From Gemmatimonadota bacterium (GTDB lineage Bacteria > Gemmatimonadota > Gemmatimonadetes > Longimicrobiales > Gaopeijiaceae), in contig JACQVC010000367.1 of assembly GCA_016209995.1 (NCBI GenBank), positions 1 through 12,378 on the forward strand: a stretch of 12,378 nucleotides of DNA, written 5' to 3'. The notes under the pieces were generated by a model, which was not told the origin of the DNA, did no database searches, and saw only the letters and a list, made by a program, of their open reading frames with translations. A program made the translations under genes and the position numbers. Of the stretch, positions 1-7,017 are shown one piece after another; positions within the stretch are counted from its first letter, which is position 1, and each line of letters begins with the position of its first letter.

Positions 1-362
1 AGCTCCAGGTCGCCCTGGAACAACGAGAAGTTCGCGAACACCGCCTCGCCCGGCAGTGGGTAGAGGTAGTCTCCCTCACCGAGACCGCCGCCCCGGTTCT
101 GGAACCACTCCTCGACCTCGACGTGTGCGACGCGCCCCACGACCCTCACGCCGACATGCGTGCGCAGCTTGACGACGCCGAAGTCGCGGATGATCTCCGG
201 CCGCGGCTCGATCCACCCCTGCCCCGCCAGCGGTGCAGCGGTGAACACCGTGAGCACGAGCCCGATGGCCCAACCAGCCAGGCTGCGTAAGGATCGGGCG
301 CGGGCGCGGAAGATGAGGCCCGGCCACCCTCCCGCAGGCTGGATACGTACATGCGATTTCAT
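1..362 (-). CDS. VIT-domain (probably VIT/vWA) exported protein, N-terminal part only
   Basis: The gene starts with ATG at 362-360 on the minus strand and leaves the window at base 1, so only the first 120 codons are visible. A GGAGG Shine-Dalgarno (372-368) sits 5 nt before the ATG and fixes the start. Residues 1-28 are basic, residues about 29-46 are hydrophobic, and the segment ends PLAGQ; this looks like a long signal peptide or membrane anchor. From about residue 62 the chain reads like the start of a VIT (vault/inter-alpha-trypsin) domain: a beta-strand pattern with VEVEEWFQNRGGG (82-94) and GDYLYPLPGEAVF (97-109). In this family VIT is normally followed by a von Willebrand A domain and the protein acts at the cell surface or periplasm, probably in adhesion or complex assembly. 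The vWA part is not visible, so that is inferred. It is divergent from the PadR gene, whose operator region it shares. Confidence 0.8.
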   Translation of the reverse strand, partial: MKSHVRIQPAGGWPGLIFRARARSLRSLAGWAIGLVLTVFTAAPLAGQGWIEPRPEIIRDFGVVKLRTHVGVRVVGRVAHVEVEEWFQNRGGGLGEGDYLYPLPGEAVFANFSLFQGDLE

Positions 363-566
363 GACTGCCTCCAAGGTTGAAGATGGGTTCGTCCACCCCG
401 GATGACGACGGATCGGTTTTGATTTGCACATCGGGGGATGAGGAGGGCAGTACCGAGAGGTAAGTCCGTAGCGGGACGCGAACTTAATAAATTGCGAATA
501 AAAGGGTTAAGTACACGCTGGCGCGAATCGCTGCTGGTCGTGGAACTCCGACGCGACGTGACGGTA

Positions 567-586
567 GATATATCCCACGATATATC
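567..586. promoter_or_regulatory. Doubled GATATATC site, probable PadR operator
   Basis: Two identical copies of the 8-bp palindrome GATATATC lie at 567-574 and 579-586, separated by CCAC. The second extends to the 10-bp palindrome CGATATATCG (578-587). The start-to-start distance is 12 bp. PadR-family repressors commonly bind AT-rich dyads of this kind and often repress their own genes. The site lies about 80 bp before the padR start in otherwise GC-rich DNA, so autoregulation is a reasonable inference. It could also control the divergent VIT gene. Confidence 0.6.
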
Positions 587-616
587 GGTATCCTGGTGGT
601 GCCGGGCTGGGGGTCT

Positions 617-648
617 AACCCGCCAACCCGCTCACCTGCTAACCCGCT
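617..648 (+). repeat. Four imperfect 8-bp tandem repeats in the padR leader
   Basis: The units AACCCGCC, AACCCGCT, CACCTGCT and AACCCGCT run head to tail, followed directly by AA and then the padR Shine-Dalgarno. Units 1, 2 and 4 differ only at their last base; unit 3 is degenerate. The array sits between the operator-like site and the ribosome binding site, so copy-number change would alter leader length. The function is unknown. Confidence 0.65.
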
Positions 649-664
649 AAGGGAGGATCGACTG

Positions 665-1246
665 ATGCGCGCGAACGACTGGGGATTCGGCTTCGCCGGC
701 CGCGCCGGCCGAGGTGGTTGGGGGGGCTTTCGCTGGCGGCCCTTCGAGCGAGGTGACTTGAAGTTCGTGATCCTGCGACTGCTGTCCGACAAGCCGATGC
801 ACGGCTACGAGGTCATGCAGGCGCTGGAGAAGGAATCGTGCGGCTATTATCGGGCCAGCGCCGGCTCGGTTTATCCGACCCTACAGATGCTCGAAGATCA
901 GGGGTACGTGCGCTCTGAGGCAGCCGACGGGCGCAAGGTCTACCACATCACCGATGCCGGTCGAGAATACCTGAAGGAGCATCGCGATGCAGTGGATGAG
1001 ATCTTCGACCGCGTCTCGTCCTTCACGGACCGCTTCTTCGGCCGGGAGATGCGAGACCTCTCCGGCGCGTTCTCGCGACTGGCGCAGGAGTGCTTCGAGG
1101 GCGCGATCCGCTGGAGCAACGACCCCGAGGTGATGGCGAAGATTCGGGAGATTCTCGAGCGCGCCGCCCGCGAGGTCGAGGAGGCGAGGCGGTCAGGGCG
1201 AGCCGGCGAGGCGGGGGAAAAGGGAGCAGACGGTTCCTCAGCCTGA
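665..1246 (+). CDS. PadR-family transcriptional regulator
   Basis: A 193-residue DNA-binding repressor of the PadR family. The ATG at 665 is chosen because GGGAGG (651-656) lies 8 nt upstream; an in-frame GTG at 596 would put the operator and tandem repeats inside the coding sequence. Residues 1-26 are Gly/Arg/Trp-rich and probably disordered. The winged-helix domain covers about residues 27-105, with the family hallmarks MHGYEV (45-50), SAGSVYPTLQMLEDQGYV (65-82) and GRKVYHITDAG (89-99). The C-terminal helices (about 108-178) would form the dimer arm, and a Gly/Ala/Glu-rich tail ends the protein. PadR proteins usually repress transporters, stress genes or themselves. The likely targets here are its own promoter and perhaps the divergent VIT gene, through the GATATATC pair. 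The inducer cannot be told from sequence. Confidence 0.9.
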   Translation: MRANDWGFGFAGRAGRGGWGGFRWRPFERGDLKFVILRLLSDKPMHGYEVMQALEKESCGYYRASAGSVYPTLQMLEDQGYVRSEAADGRKVYHITDAGREYLKEHRDAVDEIFDRVSSFTDRFFGREMRDLSGAFSRLAQECFEGAIRWSNDPEVMAKIREILERAAREVEEARRSGRAGEAGEKGADGSSA

Positions 1247-1415
1247 GCGCCGTGCGCTACGTGGGTCCCGGCGACGAAGAAACGCATGGCGGATAGCCGT
1301 GTGCCCAGCCCGCGGACGCTTGCCACGCGCTGAGCCAGCCCGATACCTTGCGGCCTCATTCGATTAGCTTTCGTTCATTCCAGCGAGACTAACGAGACAT
1401 GAAGCGATACCAGCT

Positions 1416-1973
1416 ATGAAGGCTTCCGACGTTCGCCGCGGACACGTCATCATGATCGACGGCCAGCCGTGCCGCGTGATGGAGTTTATCCATCGCACGC
1501 CGGGCAATTTGCGCGCGTTCGTGCAGCTTCGCCTGCGGAACCTCGTGACCGGGAACACGTTCGAGACGCGCGTGAGTGCCACGGAATATGTGGATGATGC
1601 CCGGCTCGAGACGCGTGAGCTGCAGGTGCTCTACCGTGACGAGGCGGGAGTGCACGTCATGGATACGCGTAGCTACGAGCAGTACATGCTGGACCATGAG
1701 GCTGTAGGCGACCAGGGCCCCTGGCTCCAGCCGGAGATGACGGTCACGGCCGAGTGGCTGGACGGCCATCCCATCGGGATCGAGCTACCCGCCGTGATGG
1801 AGCTCGATATCGTGGAGACGCCACCCGTTCTGCGAGGCGCCACCAAGACGGCGAGCACCAAGCCGGCCACGCTCTCTAACGGCGTGACGATCCAGGTCCC
1901 CGAGTTCATCGCCGAGGGCGAGCGCGTCCGCGTGAATCCGCGCGAGGGCGTGTACCTTGAGCGGGCGAAGTAG
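1416..1973 (+). CDS. efp: Elongation factor P-like protein with a non-canonical tip loop
   Basis: A 185-residue EF-P family protein, the normal full length. EF-P binds between the ribosomal P and E sites and rescues ribosomes stalled on consecutive prolines. Domain I (KOW-like) spans about residues 1-62, the OB domain II about 66-125 and the C-terminal OB domain III about 129-185. The family signature is visible as KPATLSNGVTIQVPEF (149-164) followed by EGERVRV. The tip loop reads PGNLRAF (29-35) where typical EF-P has PGKGGAF or PGRGGAF. The modifiable Lys/Arg position is therefore Asn31, with Arg33 two residues on. I recall similar TPGNLRAF loops in Verrucomicrobia/Planctomycetes-type EF-P, so this looks like a subfamily trait rather than a mutation. 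The ATG at 1416 has no clear Shine-Dalgarno; a six-codon reading frame at 1399-1419 overlaps it. No EpmA/EpmB, EarP or YmfI modification gene is in the window. Confidence 0.92.
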   Translation: MKASDVRRGHVIMIDGQPCRVMEFIHRTPGNLRAFVQLRLRNLVTGNTFETRVSATEYVDDARLETRELQVLYRDEAGVHVMDTRSYEQYMLDHEAVGDQGPWLQPEMTVTAEWLDGHPIGIELPAVMELDIVETPPVLRGATKTASTKPATLSNGVTIQVPEFIAEGERVRVNPREGVYLERAK

Positions 1974-1982
1974 ATAGCGATC

Positions 1983-2007
1983 CGACCTGTCGTCCACCAC
2001 GAGGTCG
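1983..2007. terminator. Weak hairpin between convergent efp and penicillin-binding protein genes
   Basis: CGACCT (1983-1988) can pair with AGGTCG (2002-2007) around a 13-nt loop. It lies in the 46-bp gap where efp (plus) and the penicillin-binding protein gene (minus) converge, the expected place for a bidirectional terminator. There is no T-tract on either side and the stem is only 6 bp, so the call is weak. Confidence 0.2.
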
Positions 2008-2019
2008 CGCGACGCGGCG

Positions 2020-5000
2020 TCAGCCGGTCTCGGCGAGATCAGACTCGCTGGAGTGAGGTGATTCCAATAAGTGAGACAGCGCCGGACCTAAGACCTTGAG
2101 AAGTTGAGCTGGCAGAGCGCTCGTAAACGTGTAATCAGCGGCTTCGGGTCCCTCGACGAATGCGGTGATCGTGCCGAACAGGCGATCTCCGATGAAAAAC
2201 ACGAAGGTCGAGGTGCGGTGCACGGCTTTCGAGTCGATGAGACGGCCGCCAGGAGCGAAGATCTTCACACGGCTGTCTCCCGTCCCGGTCTTTCCGCCGA
2301 TGGTGACCGGTGATCCGTTAGCCGTTTGAAACGCGCCGTAGGCCCGGCGCCCGGTTCCCCGTTCCACGACGTCGATCAAGGCCCGCCGCGCCACGCGCGC
2401 CACGTCAGAGGAGAGTACGCGCGATCCGGGTTGAGCGAGCGGGTGCATAACGGTCTCGTAGGGAGTGCGCTCCCCGAACTCCAGGGCGTCGACACGAACG
2501 AGCGGGTAGCGCATCCCATCGTTCTCGATGATCCCAACCAGCTCGGCCAAGGCCAGAGGTCGGTCGGCGGAACTGCCGATCGCAGACGCGTAGGACGGCA
2601 CCAGGTCCTCGAACGGGTAGCCCAGCCGCTGCCATGCGGCGTGGATCTCGAGAAACGCCTCGATCTCGAGGAGCGTCCGAATCCGTACGTCCTGCGCAGC
2701 CCTGGAGCGGGTGCGGAAGAGCCACCCGTATACCTCACCTCGTTGCGCCTCACTCGCTGCGATGATCTCGGGGAGGTCGGCGTCCGGGTTCTCCAGAAGG
2801 TAACGAGCCACCCATAGCTCCAGCGGATGGATGCCGGCGAGATATCCCTGGTCCACGAGCGTCAGGTTGCTTGAATCCGACCGTCGGTACAGCTGTGCAA
2901 GGGCCGGCTCGGCCACAATGGTGGTGCCGGTCCGGCCATTCAAGAAGGCGGCCAGCTCATCGAGCCCGGCATCCGGCAGCACCGAACGGAAGGCGCGGGC
3001 CAGCCGCTGCGGCGCGAGCCGGCGTCCATCCACGAGGCTCGCCAGGATCTCGTCGCCGCGCTTGCCGCGGTATTGGCGGTAGAAGCGGCTCAGGAAGGTT
3101 CGTCCCTCTCTATCCGCGAAGCGGGCGAGGTATTCGGCGCGCCGGGGATCGCTCGCGTCCTGGAGCAGTTGCGCAGCGGAGCCAGGGACCTGGAACATGT
3201 AGTAGTTCACGATGTCCCGCATCAACCGAACAAAAACGAGATTGACGGAGTTCCGGAACCCTTCGAGAACGCTCAGGCTCTGGTTATCGAACGTCCGGTC
3301 GAAGTTTGCGAACGTGTGGACGCCGCCGCCTGTGAAGAAGGACTCGCGTGGGCTCGCGGAGTAGCGCCGCTCGAGCGAGGCGTTCAGCATTTCCTCGAGC
3401 GATGAATCGGGTCCCCGCAGCAGGTGGTCGATCGCCCAGCGGGAGAGCCGATCCGAAGGATCGGCGTCGGCCTGGCGCAACTCGTTCACAGGCCGTCCGG
3501 CGTAGCGCTGATGGAGCTGCTCGATGATCTCCAGGTAGTTGACCAGCGTTCGCAACTTCGCGGTCGAGCCGAGGTCGAGCTTGGTTCCGTAGTTGACGCT
3601 CAGAGGCCCGTCGAAGTTGTCGGCCTGAACACGGATCGCGTTCCCCTCTGCCGTTCGCTCCAGCAGGGTAACGCTGACCGTGACGCGGTTGGGGTCCACC
3701 TCTCCGAGCAGCCGCGGTCCAACCAACCCCAGCGCCTGCAGTTGCTCTGGATCCTTGAGACTCTTCAGCAGGAGGGTGACCGCTTCTTGAGCATTACGGT
3801 CATACGTGGTACGCACCTTCGCGTCCACGCGATCCAGCTCGTAGAGGCTCGAGACTCCGAGCAGGTCAAGGAGGTAGACGCGAATATCGTTGGCCGCCTT
3901 GCGCTCGACGTACGGCACCGGTCCACGTCCCTCGGCACGTTCGGCGAGCCCCGCGTCCAGCTCCTGCACCTCTCGCGCCAGCTCAGCCGAGATTACCCCG
4001 CCGGTCGCCAGGAGTCGTACATACTGGTCGGTCTGCTGCTTCAGGTTCGCACGTCCGTCACTCATCATGAGGTAGTAGGACGGCCGCCGCTGAGCCACCA
4101 GCAAGCTCACGACCCGGCGGTACGCCAGAGCCTGCGCGCGGCGCGCTGGATGGTCTTCGGGCTCGGCGCGAAGCAGACGGTTCATTTCGTCGAAGTCAGC
4201 GCCGTACCACGCCCACGACCCATCCCCTAAACCGATCACCTCGCCGTATCCGCGGATCCCCGCGAGCGGCACCGAGTTCAGGTAGTCCAGCACGATACGC
4301 CGCTGCCTGCCCAGCGTGCCCGGACCGTCCAGATAACTGCGCAGGGATGCGGACGCCATCTGCCGCAGCTTCTGATCGGGGGCGCTCGTGCGGCCTTCTG
4401 GTGAGTGCCGGAACTTCTCGATTTGCGTCGCGAGCGTGCTGGCGCCGGGTACTTTACGCTCGAAGCCCACCTTGTGCAGCGCGAGGTCGAGGGACGCGCG
4501 CGCCAACCGGTCCCACTCGACCGCCGGGTTCCGGCGGGGGTAGCGGGCATCCAGCAGCTCGCGGTTCTCGATGTAGAGGAGAGTCCTCCAGACGAGCGGC
4601 GGAATCTCCTCGAACGTCGCGTAGGTGCGTTGCGGGTGGCTGGAACGCGCCAGCAAATCACCGTGCCTATCGAGAATCTCCAGACCAGCTTGTGACTTTT
4701 CGGTGTAAATCGGAAAGATGCCAAGATTGACGACGCGCTGGAGTGATGGCGAGATCCGTGCCTGGCGTGTTACCTCGAAGCCGCGGAAAGCCAGTCGTTC
4801 GATCAGGGCCGGCAGGCGAGTATACCCGAGGCGGTCGTCATAGGGGCCCGAGGCCGGGAACCACACAGACTCGCTCGGACCAGGCCCGACACGGTACGTC
4901 ATCGCCCGCGCTTGTCGCGTGAAGTAGAAGGCCTGGAGCAGCGAAGCGTGGAGCTCGACAACCAAGAGCACGGCCACTACGAACGCAAAAAGCGCCAGGG

Positions 5001-5136
5001 CCGCCAGGACCTTCAGCGTGCGCTTGCGGCGGGCAACCGTTGTCCCATCCGGGGACTCGCCGAGCTCACGCCCGTGAAGACGCGCCAGGGCGTGCCCTGC
5101 GCGGCTGCGGATGGTTCTAATGTACTCGGACAGCAT
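2020..5136 (-). CDS. Divergent bifunctional penicillin-binding protein (GT51 transglycosylase plus transpeptidase), 1038 aa
   Basis: A class A-like penicillin-binding protein that would polymerise and cross-link peptidoglycan in the periplasm. It has a basic cytoplasmic N-terminus, one membrane anchor (about 41-63), a GT51 region (about 165-350) and a transpeptidase region (about 440-1015). GT51 motifs are recognisable but altered: the usual EDxxFxxHxG is IENRELLD (189-196; likely catalytic Glu190), and GGSTITQQ is GASTLATQIEKFRH (231-244). The transpeptidase motifs are intact: STAK (Ser524 nucleophile, Lys527), SVN (630-632) and KTG (949-951). About 319 residues separate SVN from KTG, much more than in E. 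coli PBP1a/1b, so there is a large insert. I recall proteobacterial GT51 proteins of about 1000 residues with the same YIEN and GASTLATQ-type motifs. The ATG at 5136 is forced: an in-frame stop lies seven codons upstream and no alternative start falls between. The Shine-Dalgarno is poor. Confidence 0.9.
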   Translation of the reverse strand: MLSEYIRTIRSRAGHALARLHGRELGESPDGTTVARRKRTLKVLAALALFAFVVAVLLVVELHASLLQAFYFTRQARAMTYRVGPGPSESVWFPASGPYDDRLGYTRLPALIERLAFRGFEVTRQARISPSLQRVVNLGIFPIYTEKSQAGLEILDRHGDLLARSSHPQRTYATFEEIPPLVWRTLLYIENRELLDARYPRRNPAVEWDRLARASLDLALHKVGFERKVPGASTLATQIEKFRHSPEGRTSAPDQKLRQMASASLRSYLDGPGTLGRQRRIVLDYLNSVPLAGIRGYGEVIGLGDGSWAWYGADFDEMNRLLRAEPEDHPARRAQALAYRRVVSLLVAQRRPSYYLMMSDGRANLKQQTDQYVRLLATGGVISAELAREVQELDAGLAERAEGRGPVPYVERKAANDIRVYLLDLLGVSSLYELDRVDAKVRTTYDRNAQEAVTLLLKSLKDPEQLQALGLVGPRLLGEVDPNRVTVSVTLLERTAEGNAIRVQADNFDGPLSVNYGTKLDLGSTAKLRTLVNYLEIIEQLHQRYAGRPVNELRQADADPSDRLSRWAIDHLLRGPDSSLEEMLNASLERRYSASPRESFFTGGGVHTFANFDRTFDNQSLSVLEGFRNSVNLVFVRLMRDIVNYYMFQVPGSAAQLLQDASDPRRAEYLARFADREGRTFLSRFYRQYRGKRGDEILASLVDGRRLAPQRLARAFRSVLPDAGLDELAAFLNGRTGTTIVAEPALAQLYRRSDSSNLTLVDQGYLAGIHPLELWVARYLLENPDADLPEIIAASEAQRGEVYGWLFRTRSRAAQDVRIRTLLEIEAFLEIHAAWQRLGYPFEDLVPSYASAIGSSADRPLALAELVGIIENDGMRYPLVRVDALEFGERTPYETVMHPLAQPGSRVLSSDVARVARRALIDVVERGTGRRAYGAFQTANGSPVTIGGKTGTGDSRVKIFAPGGRLIDSKAVHRTSTFVFFIGDRLFGTITAFVEGPEAADYTFTSALPAQLLKVLGPALSHLLESPHSSESDLAETG

Positions 5137-5487
5137 CGTGTGCCGGAGCCATCGTCAGTGTCGGTCAGGCGCCCATGCTCGGCCAGACTCTGAACAGGTC
5201 GCCCCTCGTTCGACCTCGCTGTTGACGCAGTTATCTCGTAACGACTTCTTAGGGTACCGCCAGTGCCCCTCAAGGTTTCAGTCGCGGGTTCGCGTGTGCC
5301 CGCCGAGCCGTGCGGGGCAGCAGTTCGCCTGCCATCGCCGCGACGTCGTCTGGCGCGTCGGGCTTGGTATGCTGCCCATGATTGCCCCGGTAACTCAGCG
5401 TTTGCATTGTAGTCCTGATGATCCCAGTGTGATCGGGAGAGCGCCCCGCGGCACCAGGCGCGACTCGCAACGGCTGAAAGACTGCTC
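5137..5487. other. Divergent intergenic region between the penicillin-binding protein and histidine kinase genes
   Basis: This 351-bp gap must hold the promoters of two divergent genes. A consensus-like -35 element TTGACG is at 5222-5227 on the plus strand, but no acceptable -10 lies 16-19 nt after it. An 8-bp palindrome CGACGTCG is at 5341-5348. I found no -24/-12 match, no clear hairpin terminator and no credible reading frame. The length is generous for promoters alone, so an unannotated regulatory element is possible but not visible to me. Confidence 0.5.
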
Positions 5488-7017
5488 GTGAAGCTCGGCA
5501 CCCGGCTCTTGCTCCCGCTACTCGCGACGGTAGCGCTCGTCATGTCGCTCTTCGCGGCCTGGGCGCTGCGGCAGCGGCAGGCCACGCTCGTGGCGGAGGC
5601 GAGGAACGAGACCTGGGCCTACGCGACGGCGCTGGGCCTGGCGCTCGAGGGCGCGTTCCGTGATCCGGAGCTGAGCGACGTGCAGGAGATCATCGACCGG
5701 ATCAGCCAGCAACCGAAGATTTACGGCGTGCTCGTCTACGGGCCGGATGGCCGCGCGTTGTTCGTATCCAGGCCATTGGAGGCGACGGATCCCGCACCTG
5801 CCGCGGTGCTGCGCTCGGTGCTCGCAAGCGGCGACACCGCCTCGTTCGAGCGCGAGATCGCCGGACAGGCCGTGTACTCCGTGCTACGCCCGATTGTCCG
5901 GCCGGATGGCCTCGTGGCCGGCGCGTTCGAGGTTGCCCAGCCGCTCTCGTTCGTCGAGGCCGAAAAGGCGCGTACCACCCAGCGGTTTCTGCTCAACACG
6001 CTGACTCTGCTCGCCGCCGTGACCGTGGTGATCCTCTGGCTCGTGCGCCGATCCATAGCGCGTCCGCTGGGCAGCTTCCTGGAAGCCGTTCAAGCGCTCG
6101 GGCGGGGTGAGCTCAAACATCGCGTGGCCGAAGGCCCGGGCGGTGGCGAGGTGGCGCTGCTAGCCCAGGAGTTCAACCGCATGGCCGGGCACCTCGAGCA
6201 GGCGCAAGCAGATTTGATGCATAGCGTCGATGAGCGTATCGCCCTCGAGCGCAGGCTCCGCGAGACCGAGAAGCTGGCGGCGGTTGGCAACCTGGCCGCG
6301 GGTCTCGCGCACGAGGTTGCGGCGCCGCTGCACGTCATCCGCGGTCGCGCCGAGATGCTGCTGCGGCGAGGCGAGCTGGAGGGCGGGGACGAGCGCAACC
6401 TACGCATCATCATCGATCAGATCCAACGCATCACGATGATCGTGCGCAACCTCCTGGACTACGCTCGGCGCCGCGAGCCGCGTATCGAGCTGCTCGACCT
6501 CGCACAGGTCATCGAGGGCGTAGCGGAATTCCTGGAGTCCGAGCTCGCGCGGGCGGGGATCCACCTGGAATGGGAAGGACCGAAGCCCCTATGGATTCGG
6601 GGCGATCCACACCTCCTTCACCAGGTATTCATCAATCTTCTGATCAATGCGCGGCAGGCCCTGGAGTCACTGGAGGGCGATCGCCGCATCGTGATCCGAG
6701 CTCGGACCGACGGCATGCCGGGAGCGGCGCCGGACAGGCGGTGGATCATCGTCGAGGTGGAAGACACGGGCCCGGGCATCCCCGACGATGCATTCGTGAA
6801 CATTTTCGAGCCGTTTTTCACGACCAAGCCCGGTGGCGACGGTACAGGGCTGGGACTCGCGGTCGCGCGCAGCATCGTCGAGGAACACGGCGGGCAGCTC
6901 GTGGCCGAAAACGTTCTGGATCCCCAACAGGACGGAGGTCTCCAGTCGAGCCGGAGGGGTGCGCGCTTCCGCCTCACCATCCCCGCGGCCGCGCCCGCGG
7001 AGCCGGTCCATGCCTGA
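5488..7017 (+). CDS. Membrane sensor histidine kinase (NtrB/ZraS-like class) of a two-component system
   Basis: A 509-residue inner-membrane sensor kinase that would autophosphorylate on His275 and pass phosphate to the regulator encoded next. The GTG start at 5488 is chosen because it gives a good first membrane helix (about 7-27); the Shine-Dalgarno is weak. Residues about 28-166 form a periplasmic sensor region, possibly Cache-like. A second helix (about 168-187) and a HAMP linker (about 188-242, containing ARPLGSF) follow. The catalytic core has an H-box AGLAHEVAAPLHVI (271-284), N-box FINLLINARQAL (381-392), G1 DTGPGI (426-431), F-box FEPFFTTK (440-447) and G2 GTGLGLA (452-458). All key residues are present. 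The H-box has Val277-Ala278-Ala279 where IRNPL-type NtrB kinases have Ile-Arg-Asn, a small deviation. Its stop overlaps the regulator start by 8 nt, indicating co-translation. The signal is unknown; nearby genes suggest envelope stress. Confidence 0.93.
   Translation: MKLGTRLLLPLLATVALVMSLFAAWALRQRQATLVAEARNETWAYATALGLALEGAFRDPELSDVQEIIDRISQQPKIYGVLVYGPDGRALFVSRPLEATDPAPAAVLRSVLASGDTASFEREIAGQAVYSVLRPIVRPDGLVAGAFEVAQPLSFVEAEKARTTQRFLLNTLTLLAAVTVVILWLVRRSIARPLGSFLEAVQALGRGELKHRVAEGPGGGEVALLAQEFNRMAGHLEQAQADLMHSVDERIALERRLRETEKLAAVGNLAAGLAHEVAAPLHVIRGRAEMLLRRGELEGGDERNLRIIIDQIQRITMIVRNLLDYARRREPRIELLDLAQVIEGVAEFLESELARAGIHLEWEGPKPLWIRGDPHLLHQVFINLLINARQALESLEGDRRIVIRARTDGMPGAAPDRRWIIVEVEDTGPGIPDDAFVNIFEPFFTTKPGGDGTGLGLAVARSIVEEHGGQLVAENVLDPQQDGGLQSSRRGARFRLTIPAAAPAEPVHA

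Larger units (their letters stand above)
363..664. other. Divergent intergenic region between the VIT gene and padR
   Basis: This 302-bp gap separates two divergently transcribed genes. It holds the Shine-Dalgarno of the VIT gene at its left end, an AT-rich island at 481-512 unlike the GC-rich surroundings, a pair of GATATATC sites at 567-586, a run of 8-bp imperfect tandem repeats at 617-648, and the padR Shine-Dalgarno GGGAGG at 651-656. The AT-rich island is the most likely place for a promoter, perhaps for both directions, but I could not find a -35/-10 pair with convincing spacing. No credible coding sequence is seen in it. Confidence 0.6.

Noticed and set aside
596..664. 23-residue N-terminal extension of the PadR protein
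   Set aside because: It translates the tandem repeats and lacks a ribosome site, whereas ATG 665 has GGGAGG at the right distance.
3424..4230. A 268-codon open frame on the plus strand inside the penicillin-binding protein gene
   Set aside because: It is antisense to a gene with intact catalytic motifs on both sides, has no recognisable domain and no Shine-Dalgarno worth noting.
5341..5348. CGACGTCG palindrome as a regulator binding site before the kinase gene
   Set aside because: An 8-bp palindrome made of CG/AC steps is expected by chance in GC-rich DNA and it has no second copy nearby.
6833..7009. 59-residue N-terminal extension of the response regulator
   Set aside because: The extra residues are Ser/Arg/Pro-rich, lie inside the kinase catalytic domain in another frame, and the receiver domain starts normally at ATG 7010.
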